NCBI GenBank assembly: GCA_025548565.1
Contig: JAJLPB010000008.1
Coordinates: 124,001-188,000, forward strand
Origin: Rugamonas sp. A1-17
Lineage (GTDB): Bacteria > Pseudomonadota > Gammaproteobacteria > Burkholderiales > Burkholderiaceae_D
Length of the DNA: 64,000 nt
Direction: 5' to 3'
In this document: piece after piece, positions 1 through 8,158 of the stretch
Position numbering within the stretch: the first letter of the stretch is position 1
How the letters are laid out: each line of letters opens with the position of its first letter
Program-made: the position numbers and the translations under genes
The notes under the pieces: model-generated
Told to the model about the DNA's origin: nothing
The model's database searches: none
The model's input: the letters and a program-made list of their open reading frames with translations, nothing else

Positions 1-1070
1 ATCAGCGAGGCCGAGGCGCAGATCGAACCCACCCGCAGCACCGGCGACAGCGTCTTGGAGAAGCTGCCGACGCGGATCACGCGCCGCAGGCCGTCCATCG
101 CCGCCAGCGATGCTTCGCCGCGCGGCGCCAGCTCGCGGTAGATGTCGTCCTCCACCAGCCAGAAATCGAACTGTTCGGCGAGACCCAGCAGGCGGTGCGC
201 CTGCGCCGCGCTGAGCGAGGTGCCCAGCGGGTTTTGCAGCACCGTGTTGACGAACATGAGCTTGGGCTGGGTCTGCGCGGCCTGCCTGGCCAGCGTGTCG
301 AAATCCAGCCCATGCTCGCCGCGCGGTATGCCGACCGGCACGCAGCCATGGTGGCGTATCAGCGACAGCAGGTTGCTGTAGCCGGGATCCTCGACAAACA
401 CGGTGTCGCCCGGCTTGGTCAGCGTGCGCAGGATCAGGTCGAAGGCGTGGGTGGCGCCGTGGGTCAGCAGCACCTGTTCCGGCTCGACCGGGAACAGCTC
501 GTCGCTCAGCGTGGACGACAGCTGCTGCCGCAGCGACGGAAAGCCCAGCGGATGGCCGTAGCCGCGCAGCCGCGTGGCCGGAATGCGCATCGCCTGGCGC
601 ACGGCGTCGAGGATGGTGTCCTCGCCATACCACTCCGGCGGCAGCCAGCCGGCGCCCACGGCCAGCGCCTCGGACGTGCCGGAATACAGGTCGGGGGTGA
701 GGGCGTCGATGGCGGTCGGCGTGGCCTGCAGCATGGACGGCAGCAGCGTGGCCGGCACATCCTGGCGGGCCACAAAATAGCCGGAACCGCGGCGCGACGA
801 CAACAGTCCCAGCGTCACCAGCCGGTCGTAGGACTCGACAACTGTAAAGGTGCTGATGCCATTACACTTCGCAAATTGCCGCACCGACGGCATTTTCGTT
901 CCTATGCGCAACTCCCTGCGGCCCACCATCGCGCTGATGGCCGCGACGATCTGCTCGACCAGGCTGCCTTTCTTGCTGCGCTCTATGGCGAGCACCGGCC
1001 AGCCCGCGCCTTCGGGCGTGCAGTCGGTTTGATCGATCACAGAAATCGCTGGTTCCATCCTTGACTCCAT
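1..1070 (-). CDS. MocR-family transcriptional regulator (GntR HTH + aminotransferase-like domain), partial
   Basis: Reading the minus strand from ATG 1070 (a second in-frame ATG is at 1058) gives an open frame that leaves the window at base 1, so the C-terminus is missing. The first ~80 residues form a GntR winged helix (IGTKMPSVRQFAKCNGIS, SSRRGSGYFVAR). A PLP-dependent aminotransferase-like domain follows, with GYGHPLGFPSLRQQL, NPLGTSLS and the PLP-lysine segment SFSKTLSP near the edge. MocR proteins bind DNA through the N-terminal domain and sense a metabolite or PLP adduct through the other. It diverges from the pyrimidine-degradation operon, so control of that operon is the likely role (inference). 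The effector is unknown. Confidence 0.9.
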   Translation of the reverse strand, partial: MESRMEPAISVIDQTDCTPEGAGWPVLAIERSKKGSLVEQIVAAISAMVGRRELRIGTKMPSVRQFAKCNGISTFTVVESYDRLVTLGLLSSRRGSGYFVARQDVPATLLPSMLQATPTAIDALTPDLYSGTSEALAVGAGWLPPEWYGEDTILDAVRQAMRIPATRLRGYGHPLGFPSLRQQLSSTLSDELFPVEPEQVLLTHGATHAFDLILRTLTKPGDTVFVEDPGYSNLLSLIRHHGCVPVGIPRGEHGLDFDTLARQAAQTQPKLMFVNTVLQNPLGTSLSAAQAHRLLGLAEQFDFWLVEDDIYRELAPRGEASLAAMDGLRRVIRVGSFSKTLSPVLRVGSICASASL

Positions 1071-1249
1071 TTGCTGCGGAAAGCCAAACTGTAGTGTTTT
1101 TGTTGCCAGTACGGTTGGACAGTTTTGATATTTGTGTATCTGTGCCATAGTTGTTGCGCTGTCTATTATTGCATCATCATTTTGCCAACTGGTAAATTTT
1201 TTTACGGTTCGTCAAAAAAAATCCGCAAGTCAGTTCCTAGGAGATGTGC
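1071..1249. promoter_or_regulatory. Divergent control region between the MocR gene and the pyrimidine operon
   Basis: This AT-richer gap separates the divergent starts. A near-palindrome TTGCCA-AC-TGGTAA lies at 1182-1195, and TTGCCA recurs at 1103-1108 in the same orientation. TATTAT at 1164-1169 could be a -10 element for the operon, but no good -35 sits at the right distance. MocR regulators typically bind repeated sites in such gaps, so the TTGCCA repeats are candidate operators. This is inference only. Confidence 0.35.
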
Positions 1250-2566
1250 ATGAACGAGTCCCGACCTGAATCGATGGCGTCCTTCTGGATGCCCTTTACG
1301 AACAACCGCGATTTCAAAGCCCATCCGCGCCTGCTGGTGTCGGCGGAAGGCATGTACTACAAGGACGTGGACGGCAACACCATCCTCGACGGCACCGCCG
1401 GCCTGTGGTGCGTGCCGTGCGGCCACGCGCAGCCGAAGATCGTCGCCGCCGTGCGCGAGATGGTGGGCCAGCTCGATTTCGCCCCGACCTTCCAGATGGG
1501 CCACCCGGCCGCCTTCGACCTGGCCGAAAAGCTGATGGACTACACCAACCACAAGTTCGGCCAGGTGTTCTACACCAACTCCGGTTCCGAGGCGGTGGAC
1601 ACCGCGCTGAAGATCGCGCTGGCGTACCACAAGGCGCGCGGCGAGGCGAGCCGCACGCGTTTGATCGGCCGCGAGCGCGGCTACCACGGCGTGGGCTTCG
1701 GCGGCATCTCGGTGGGCGGGATCGCCGGCAACCGCAAGCCGTACGGTGTGATGCTGCCGGGCGTGGACCACCTGCCGCATACCCACAACCTGGAGAAGAA
1801 CGCCTACACGCGCGGCGAGCCGGAATACGGCACCGAGCTGGCCGACGAGCTGGAACGCATCGTCGCGCTGCACGACGCGTCGACCATCGCCGCCGTCATC
1901 GTCGAGCCGGTGGCCGGTTCCACCGGCGTGCTGATCCCGCCGAAGGGTTATTTGAAGCGTTTGCGCGACCTGTGCACCAAGCACGGCATCCTGCTGATCT
2001 TCGACGAAGTGATCACGGGCTTCGGCCGTCTGACCACGCCGTTCGCGGCCGACTACTTCGACGTCGAGCCGGACCTGATGACCACCGCCAAAGGCCTGAC
2101 CAACGGCGTGATCCCGATGGGCGCCGTGTTCAGCAAGCAGTTCATCTACGACGCCTTCATGGAAGCGCCGGCCGGCATTGAGCTGTTCCACGGCTACACC
2201 TACTCGGGCCACCCGGTCGCCTGCGCGGCCTCGCTGGCGACGCTGGAAGTGTTCAAGGAACAGAAGATCCTCGAACACGCCGCCGGCATGGCCGAATACT
2301 GGGCCGACGCGGTGCACTCGCTCAAGGGCTTGCCGCACGTGATCGACATCCGCACCATCGGCCTGATCGCCGGCATCGAGCTGGCGCCCATCGCCGGCAA
2401 GCCGGGCGCGCGCGCGTTCGCCGCGTTCAAGCAGGCCTTTGCGGACGGCATCCTGATACGTACCACCGGCGACATCATCGCTCTGTCGCCACCGTTAGTG
2501 CTGGAGAAGAAGCATATCGATGAACTGTTTGGAAAACTCACGGCTGTACTTAAAAACCTGGCCTGA
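1250..2566 (+). CDS. Omega-amino acid (beta-alanine):pyruvate aminotransferase
   Basis: Class III PLP aminotransferase of 438 residues. It transfers the amino group of beta-alanine (or 3-aminoisobutyrate from thymine) to pyruvate, giving malonate semialdehyde (or methylmalonate semialdehyde) and L-alanine. Visible are the substrate-side motif GLWCVPCGHAQP (~52-63), NSGSEAVDTALK (~110-121), the PLP aspartate in FDEVITGFGR (~251-260) and the Schiff-base lysine in TTAKGLTNG (K~281). ATG 1250 is preferred over ATG 1244 because AGGAG at 1239-1243 is correctly spaced only for 1250. It is first in the operon, and the next genes supply semialdehyde oxidation and alanine recycling. Exact substrate preference is inferred from context. 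Confidence 0.93.
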   Translation: MNESRPESMASFWMPFTNNRDFKAHPRLLVSAEGMYYKDVDGNTILDGTAGLWCVPCGHAQPKIVAAVREMVGQLDFAPTFQMGHPAAFDLAEKLMDYTNHKFGQVFYTNSGSEAVDTALKIALAYHKARGEASRTRLIGRERGYHGVGFGGISVGGIAGNRKPYGVMLPGVDHLPHTHNLEKNAYTRGEPEYGTELADELERIVALHDASTIAAVIVEPVAGSTGVLIPPKGYLKRLRDLCTKHGILLIFDEVITGFGRLTTPFAADYFDVEPDLMTTAKGLTNGVIPMGAVFSKQFIYDAFMEAPAGIELFHGYTYSGHPVACAASLATLEVFKEQKILEHAAGMAEYWADAVHSLKGLPHVIDIRTIGLIAGIELAPIAGKPGARAFAAFKQAFADGILIRTTGDIIALSPPLVLEKKHIDELFGKLTAVLKNLA

Positions 2567-2570
2567 CCGC

Positions 2571-2643
2571 CGTCGTCCTCGCGAAAGCGGGGACCCATGC
2601 TGAGCATATTCAGCATGGACTCCCGCTTTCGCGGGAGCGACGG
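2571..2643. repeat. Extragenic palindrome, copy A
   Basis: A 73-bp dyad whose outer arms are built on CGTCGTCCTCGCGAAAGCGG and its approximate complement. An inner perfect hairpin ATGCTGA-GCATAT-TCAGCAT lies at 2597-2616. Related elements occur at 5315-5394, 11064-11143 and 59920-59947. This copy lies between the aminotransferase and ald, so it would form an RNA hairpin inside the operon transcript. Confidence 0.8.
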
Positions 2644-2671
2644 TGGTGGCGGAGACAATGAGGAGAGCACC

Positions 2672-3787
2672 ATGCTGGTAGGCGTCCCAAAAGAGATCAA
2701 AAACCAGGAGTCCCGTGTTGGCCTTACCCCGGCCAGCGTGAAGGAACTCGTATTACGTGGCCATCAAGTTCTGGTACAAAAAAATGCCGGCGCAGCCATC
2801 GGCTTGAGCGATGCGATGTATGAAGGTGCCGGCGCAAACATCGTCGAGGCGGCATCCGAAATCTTCGCCCGCGCCGAGATGATCGTCAAGGTGAAGGAGC
2901 CGCAGCCGGAGGAGTGCGCGATGCTGCGCAAGGGCCAGATCCTGTACACCTACCTGCACCTGGCGCCGGACCCGGAACAGACCAAGGCGCTGGTGGAATC
3001 GGGTGCGGTGTGCATCGCCTACGAAACCATCACCGGCGCCAACGGCGGCTTGCCGTTGCTGGCGCCGATGAGCGAGGTGGCTGGGCGCATGTCGATCCAG
3101 GCGGGCGCCGCGCATCTTGAAAAATCCAAGGGCGGCATGGGCCTGCTGCTGGGCGGCGTGCCTGGCGTGGCGCCCGGCCACATCGCCATCATCGGCGCCG
3201 GCGTGGTCGGCACCAATGCCTTGCAGATGGCGGTCGGCATCGGCGCGCGCGTGACGATCCTGGACAAGAACATCGACCGCCTGCGCCAGCTGGATCTCAT
3301 TTACGGCAACCGCATCTCGACCATGTATTCGAACGCGCATTCGATCGAGGAAGCGGTACTGGATGCTGACCTGGTGATCGGCGGCGTGCTGGTGCCCGGC
3401 GCCGCGGCGCCCAAGCTGGTGACCAAGGAAATGATCGTGCGCATGAAGCCCGGCGCGGTGGTGGTGGACGTGGCCATCGACCAGGGCGGATGCTTCGAAA
3501 CCTCGCACGCCACCACGCACGAAAAGCCGACCTACGTGGTCGACGGCGTGATCCACTACTGCGTGGCCAACATGCCGGGCGCGGTCGCCCGCACGTCGAC
3601 CTTCGCACTGAATAACGCGACCATCGGCCACGCGCTGGCGCTGGCCGACAAGGGCTGGCAGAAAGCGCTGAAAGCCAATCCGCATTTGAAGAACGGTTTG
3701 AATGTCTGTCTCGGCCACGTCACCTACGAAGCGGTGGCGCACGGCCTTGGCTATACCTATGTTGACGCGGACACCCTGTTGGGCTGA
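2672..3787 (+). CDS. ald: Alanine dehydrogenase
   Basis: NAD-dependent L-alanine dehydrogenase of 371 residues, the usual family length. It oxidatively deaminates L-alanine to pyruvate and ammonium. The N-terminal MLVGVPKEIKNQESRVGLTP is diagnostic. The catalytic K75 in KVKEPQ, H96 in YLHLAPD and the Rossmann loop IGAGVVG (~174-180) followed by an NAD-binding D198 are all present. ATG 2672 follows AGGAG at 2661-2665; the frame stays open upstream, but only through palindrome A. In this operon it can turn the alanine made by the aminotransferase back into pyruvate, closing the amino-acceptor cycle and releasing the second pyrimidine nitrogen (inference from context). Confidence 0.96.
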   Translation: MLVGVPKEIKNQESRVGLTPASVKELVLRGHQVLVQKNAGAAIGLSDAMYEGAGANIVEAASEIFARAEMIVKVKEPQPEECAMLRKGQILYTYLHLAPDPEQTKALVESGAVCIAYETITGANGGLPLLAPMSEVAGRMSIQAGAAHLEKSKGGMGLLLGGVPGVAPGHIAIIGAGVVGTNALQMAVGIGARVTILDKNIDRLRQLDLIYGNRISTMYSNAHSIEEAVLDADLVIGGVLVPGAAAPKLVTKEMIVRMKPGAVVVDVAIDQGGCFETSHATTHEKPTYVVDGVIHYCVANMPGAVARTSTFALNNATIGHALALADKGWQKALKANPHLKNGLNVCLGHVTYEAVAHGLGYTYVDADTLLG

Positions 3788-3807
3788 TCCCATTTAGAGA
3801 GAACGTT

Positions 3808-5310
3808 ATGAGTAACCTGGACACCATCACCCACTACATCAACGGCAGTAAAGTCGATACGCAAAGCGGCCGCTATGCGGACGTGTTCAATCCCGCGCTG
3901 GGCGAGCCGGTGGCCAGGGTCGCCCTGGGTACGACGGAGGAAGTCGATGCCGCCGTGCGCGCTGCGGAAAAAGCATTCCCGTCGTGGTCCGCCACGCCGC
4001 CGCTGACGCGCGCCCGCGTTCTCTTCAAATACCTGCAGCTGTGCCAGCAGCACACCGACGAATTCGCGGCGATGCTGACGCGTGAACACGGCAAGACCTT
4101 TGCCGATGCGCAGGGCGAGGTGGCGCGCGGCATCGAGATGGTGGAATTCGCGGTCGGCATTCCGCAGCTGCTGAAGGGCGAATTCACCGACCAGATCTCG
4201 CGCGGCATCGATGCCTGGTCGATGCGCCAGGCGCTGGGCGTGGTGGCCGGCATCACGCCGTTCAACTTCCCGGTGATGGTGCCGATGTGGATGTTCCCCG
4301 TTGCGCTGGCATGCGGTAACACCTTTATCCTCAAGCCTTCCGAGCGCGATCCGTCGCCGTCGCTGCTGCATGCGCGGCTGCTGAAGGAAGCCGGTTTGCC
4401 GGACGGCGTGTTCAACGTCATCCAAGGCGACAAGGTGACCGTCGATGCGCTGCTGGACCATCCGGTGGTGCAGGCGGTGAGCTTCGTCGGTTCGACGCCG
4501 ATCGCCGAATACATCTATGCGCGCGGCTGCGCCGCGGGCAAGCGCGTGCAGGCTTTGGGCGGCGCCAAGAACCATATGGTCGTCATGCCGGATGCGGACA
4601 TGGAGATGACCGTCGATGCGCTGATGGGTGCGGCCTATGGCTCGGCCGGTGAGCGCTGCATGGCGATCTCCGTGGTGGTGGCGGTCGGCGACGCGGGCGA
4701 CAAGATCGTCGATGCACTGGCAAAGCGCACCGCCGCACTGAAAGTGCGCGACGGCATGGCGTCGGATGCGGAAATGGGACCTGTCGTTTCAAGCGCGGCC
4801 AAGCAGCGCATAGAGCGCTTGATTGGCGAGGGTGTTGAACAGGGAGCCAAACTGGTGGTCGATGGCCGCAACCATGTCGTGGCGGGACGCGAGAATGGCT
4901 TCTTCATCGGCGGCACTTTGTTCGACCACGTGACGCCGGATATGACGATCTACAAGGAAGAGATTTTCGGTCCTGTGCTGTGCATGATGCGCTCGCCGGA
5001 CGTGGGCAGCGCGGTGGAGCTGATCAACCGTAACGAGTACGGCAACGGTGTGGCGATCTACACGCGTGACGGCGGCGTGGCGCGCGAGTTTGTGCGCCAG
5101 ATCCAGGTCGGTATGGTCGGTGTGAACGTGCCGCTGCCGGTGCCGATGGCCTTCAACAGTTTCGGCGGATGGAAGCGCAGCCTGTTCGGCGACCATCACG
5201 CCTACGGCCCTGAAGGCGTGCGCTTCTACACGCGCCACAAGGCGGTGATGCAGCGCTGGCCGAACACCGCAAGCGCTGGCGCAGAATTTGCATTCCCTCA
5301 GATGAAGTAA
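3808..5310 (+). CDS. mmsA: CoA-acylating (methyl)malonate-semialdehyde dehydrogenase
   Basis: Aldehyde dehydrogenase superfamily member of 500 residues. It converts malonate semialdehyde, or methylmalonate semialdehyde from thymine or valine, plus CoA and NAD to acetyl-CoA or propionyl-CoA with loss of CO2. Seen are ITPFNFPVMVPMWMFP (~149-164), ILKPSERDPS, FVGSTPIAEYIY and the nucleophilic cysteine in GERCMAIS (C~284). MmsA-type enzymes typically carry this GERCMA sequence. It starts 20 bp after ald, downstream of a GAGAG ribosome site. It completes the route from beta-alanine to acetyl-CoA in this operon. Confidence 0.95.
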   Translation: MSNLDTITHYINGSKVDTQSGRYADVFNPALGEPVARVALGTTEEVDAAVRAAEKAFPSWSATPPLTRARVLFKYLQLCQQHTDEFAAMLTREHGKTFADAQGEVARGIEMVEFAVGIPQLLKGEFTDQISRGIDAWSMRQALGVVAGITPFNFPVMVPMWMFPVALACGNTFILKPSERDPSPSLLHARLLKEAGLPDGVFNVIQGDKVTVDALLDHPVVQAVSFVGSTPIAEYIYARGCAAGKRVQALGGAKNHMVVMPDADMEMTVDALMGAAYGSAGERCMAISVVVAVGDAGDKIVDALAKRTAALKVRDGMASDAEMGPVVSSAAKQRIERLIGEGVEQGAKLVVDGRNHVVAGRENGFFIGGTLFDHVTPDMTIYKEEIFGPVLCMMRSPDVGSAVELINRNEYGNGVAIYTRDGGVAREFVRQIQVGMVGVNVPLPVPMAFNSFGGWKRSLFGDHHAYGPEGVRFYTRHKAVMQRWPNTASAGAEFAFPQMK

Positions 5311-5314
5311 GCTC

Positions 5315-5394
5315 CGTCATTCCCGCGCAGGCGGGAATCCATACGCCGCGTGACAGCACGCGAAGTATGGGTCCCCGCTTTCGCGAGGACGACG
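5315..5394. repeat. Extragenic palindrome, copy B
   Basis: An 80-bp element that begins CGTCATTCCCGCGCAGGCGG and ends with the approximate complement of copy A's start (CCCCGCTTTCGCGAGGACGA). It fills most of the gap between mmsA and preT and is a second hairpin within the operon. Each end is itself a small palindrome of the ATTCCCGC..GCGGGAAT type. Confidence 0.8.
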
Positions 5395-5419
5395 CTCACC
5401 ATATAAGCCAGGAAATCGT

Positions 5420-6790
5420 ATGATGATCGAATCTCTCAAATACATGCCCCAGCCGAAGGAAGCCAATGCCACACTGGCGGAACACTTCACTGACCTGGCT
5501 CCCGCGCTAAATGCGCGCCAGGCCGCGATCGAAAGTTCGCGCTGCCTGTATTGCTACGATGCGCCGTGCACGCGCATCTGCCCGTCCGATATCGACGTCG
5601 CCAGTTTTATCCGCAATATCCACGAGGGTAATGTCAACGGCGCCGCCGTTGGCATCCTGAAGCAGAACATCCTGGGCGGCAGCTGCTCCCGCGTTTGCCC
5701 GACCGAGATCCTGTGCGAAGACGCCTGCGTACGCAACCACGATGCCGAAGGCCAGCCGGTGAAAATCGGCCTGCTGCAGCGCTACGCCATCGACAACATG
5801 ACGATCACCGAGCATCCGTTCAAGCGCGCTGCCTCCACCGGCAAGAAGATCGCCGTGGTCGGCGCGGGCCCCGCAGGCCTGTCGTGCGCGCACCGCCTGG
5901 CGATGCTGGGCAACGACGTGGTGATCTACGAAGCGAAGGAAAAATCCGGCGGCCTGAATGAATACGGCATCGCCAAGTACAAGCTGACCGATAACTTCGC
6001 GCAGAAGGAAGTCGACTTCCTGCTGCGAATCGGCGGTATCGAAATCAAGCATGGCCAGACGCTGGGCGGCAACGTGCAGTTGAAGGACCTGCACGCGCAG
6101 TACGACGCCGTGTTCCTCGGCCTGGGCTTGGGTGCCAGCAAGCAGCTTGGCCTGACCGGCGAAGACGCCCCCGGCCTGCTGGCCGCCGTCGACTACATCG
6201 CCGCGCTGCGCCAGGCCGATGACCTGAGCAAGCTGCCGCTGCCCGCGCGCGCCATCGTCATCGGTGCAGGGAATACCGCCATCGACATGGCGGTGCAGAT
6301 CCAGCGCCTCGGGGCGGAAGAGGTCACGCTGGTGTACCGGCGCGGCTTCGAAGCGATGAGCGCCACCGAACACGAACAACATATTGCGAAGGAAAACCAG
6401 GTCCGCATGCGCACCTGGGCCCAGCCGCAGCAAGTGCTGCTGGATGAAGCGGGCCGCGTGCGCGGCATGCGCTTCGAGAAAACCGCAATCGTCAACGGCC
6501 GTCTAGCCGGCACCGGTGAGACTTTCGAGATCGCGGCCGACGCGATCTTCAAAGCCATCGGCCAGGGCATGGACGAAAAGAGCATCAGTGATCCACTGGC
6601 GAAAACGCTGAAACGCGACGGCGACAAAATCCACGTCGATGATCAGTTCCGCACAGTCCTGCCGCGTATCTACGCCGGCGGCGACTGTGTGGCGCCCGGA
6701 CAGGACCTGACCGTGCAAGCGGTACAGCATGGAAAACTGGCGGCACACGCCATTCACCAAGACATTAACGGTATGAAGGAGGCTGCATAA
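5420..6790 (+). CDS. preT: NAD-dependent dihydropyrimidine dehydrogenase, PreT subunit
   Basis: A 456-residue flavoprotein subunit that passes electrons between NADH and PreA for reduction of uracil or thymine to the 5,6-dihydro form. Order of elements: an N-terminal pair of 4Fe-4S cysteine sets (C42, C45, C50, C54 and C89, C93, C99, C103), the FAD motif VVGAGPAGLSCAHRL (~146-160), then a second nucleotide motif VIGAGNTAIDMA for NAD(H), and a C-terminal GGDCVAPGQDLTVQAVQHGK flavin segment. Two adjacent ATGs exist (5420, 5423), with AGGAA just upstream. Its stop overlaps the preA start by one base (TAATG), which indicates translational coupling of the two subunits. Confidence 0.96.
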   Translation: MMIESLKYMPQPKEANATLAEHFTDLAPALNARQAAIESSRCLYCYDAPCTRICPSDIDVASFIRNIHEGNVNGAAVGILKQNILGGSCSRVCPTEILCEDACVRNHDAEGQPVKIGLLQRYAIDNMTITEHPFKRAASTGKKIAVVGAGPAGLSCAHRLAMLGNDVVIYEAKEKSGGLNEYGIAKYKLTDNFAQKEVDFLLRIGGIEIKHGQTLGGNVQLKDLHAQYDAVFLGLGLGASKQLGLTGEDAPGLLAAVDYIAALRQADDLSKLPLPARAIVIGAGNTAIDMAVQIQRLGAEEVTLVYRRGFEAMSATEHEQHIAKENQVRMRTWAQPQQVLLDEAGRVRGMRFEKTAIVNGRLAGTGETFEIAADAIFKAIGQGMDEKSISDPLAKTLKRDGDKIHVDDQFRTVLPRIYAGGDCVAPGQDLTVQAVQHGKLAAHAIHQDINGMKEAA

Positions 6791-8085
6791 TGGCTGACCT
6801 GAGCATAGAATTCTGCGGCATCAAGTCCATCAACCCGTTCTGGCTGGCCTCCGCGCCGCCGACCGACAAGGCCTACAACGTGGTGCGCGCTTTTGAGGCG
6901 GGTTGGGGTGGCGTGGTGTGGAAAACGCTGGGCGAGGATCCGGCCGCGGTCAACGTGTCGTCGCGCTACTCCGCGCACTACGGCAAGAACCGCGAAGTCA
7001 TCGGCTTCAATAACATCGAGCTGATTACCGACCGTTCGCTGGAAATCAACCTGCAAGAGATCACGCAGGTGAAGAAGGACTGGCCGGACCGCGTCATCAT
7101 CGTTTCGCTGATGCTGCCGTGCGAAGAGAAGCTGTGGGCCGATATCCTGCCGCTGGTGGAAGCCACCGGCGCCGACGGCATCGAGCTCAATTTCGGCTGC
7201 CCGCACGGCATGCCGGAACGCGGCATGGGCGCGGCCGTGGGCCAGGTTCCCGAATACGTGGAGATGGTCACGCGCTGGTGCAAGACGCACTCCAAGCTGC
7301 CGGTCATCGTCAAGCTGACGCCCAACATCACCGACGTGCGCGCACCGGCGCGCGCGGCCAAGGCGGGCGGCGCGGATGCTGTCTCGCTGATCAACACCAT
7401 CAACTCGATCACGCACCTGGACCTGGACCAGATGGTGGCCTTCCCGATCGTGGGCGGCGCCAGCACCCACGGCGGCTACTGCGGTTCGGCGGTCAAGCCG
7501 ATCGCGCTGAACATGGTGGCCGAGATCGCGCGCGATCCGCAGACCAAGGGCTTGCCGATTTCCGGCATCGGCGGCATCGGCAACTGGCGCGACGCGGCGG
7601 AATTCATGGCGCTGGGTTCGGGCTGCGTGCAGGTCTGCACCGCCGCCATGCTGCATGGCTTCCGCATCGTCGAAGAGATGAAGGACGGCCTGTCGCGCTG
7701 GATGGACGAAAAGGGCTACAAGAGCATCAGCGAATTTGTCGGCAAGGCGGTGCCCAACACGACGGACTGGAAGTACCTGAACATGAACTATCAGGTGATC
7801 GCGCAGATCAACCAGGACGACTGCATCAAGTGCGGCCGCTGCTACGTGGCGTGCGAGGATACGTCGCACCAGTCGATCGCGCAGCTGATCGACGAGGCCA
7901 CCGGCACGCGCACGTATGAGGTGATCAAGGAGGAATGCGTGGGCTGCAACCTGTGCGAAATCACCTGCCCGGTGCAGGGCTGCATCACGATGGTGCCGCA
8001 GGAGACGGGCAAGCCATACATGAACTGGACCCAGGACCCGCGCAACCCGCGCGCGGAGAACATCAAGGCGGCGGAAACAGTATAA
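6790..8085 (+). CDS. preA: NAD-dependent dihydropyrimidine dehydrogenase, PreA subunit
   Basis: A 431-residue catalytic subunit. Residues ~1-300 form a dihydroorotate-dehydrogenase-like FMN barrel, with the active-site cysteine segment ELNFGCPHGMPERGMG (~132-147). The C-terminus carries a two-cluster ferredoxin domain (C345, C348, C351, C355 and C383, C386, C389, C393). This layout matches bacterial PreA and the C-terminal half of eukaryotic dihydropyrimidine dehydrogenase. It works as a complex with PreT and performs the first step of reductive pyrimidine degradation. Confidence 0.96.
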   Translation: MADLSIEFCGIKSINPFWLASAPPTDKAYNVVRAFEAGWGGVVWKTLGEDPAAVNVSSRYSAHYGKNREVIGFNNIELITDRSLEINLQEITQVKKDWPDRVIIVSLMLPCEEKLWADILPLVEATGADGIELNFGCPHGMPERGMGAAVGQVPEYVEMVTRWCKTHSKLPVIVKLTPNITDVRAPARAAKAGGADAVSLINTINSITHLDLDQMVAFPIVGGASTHGGYCGSAVKPIALNMVAEIARDPQTKGLPISGIGGIGNWRDAAEFMALGSGCVQVCTAAMLHGFRIVEEMKDGLSRWMDEKGYKSISEFVGKAVPNTTDWKYLNMNYQVIAQINQDDCIKCGRCYVACEDTSHQSIAQLIDEATGTRTYEVIKEECVGCNLCEITCPVQGCITMVPQETGKPYMNWTQDPRNPRAENIKAAETV

Positions 8086-8158
8086 ATGGTATAAATGCGC
8101 GGTATAGGTACGGAACTTGCAGCGATAGAAGGATACATAACCCTTTGGAGAAAGCCCC

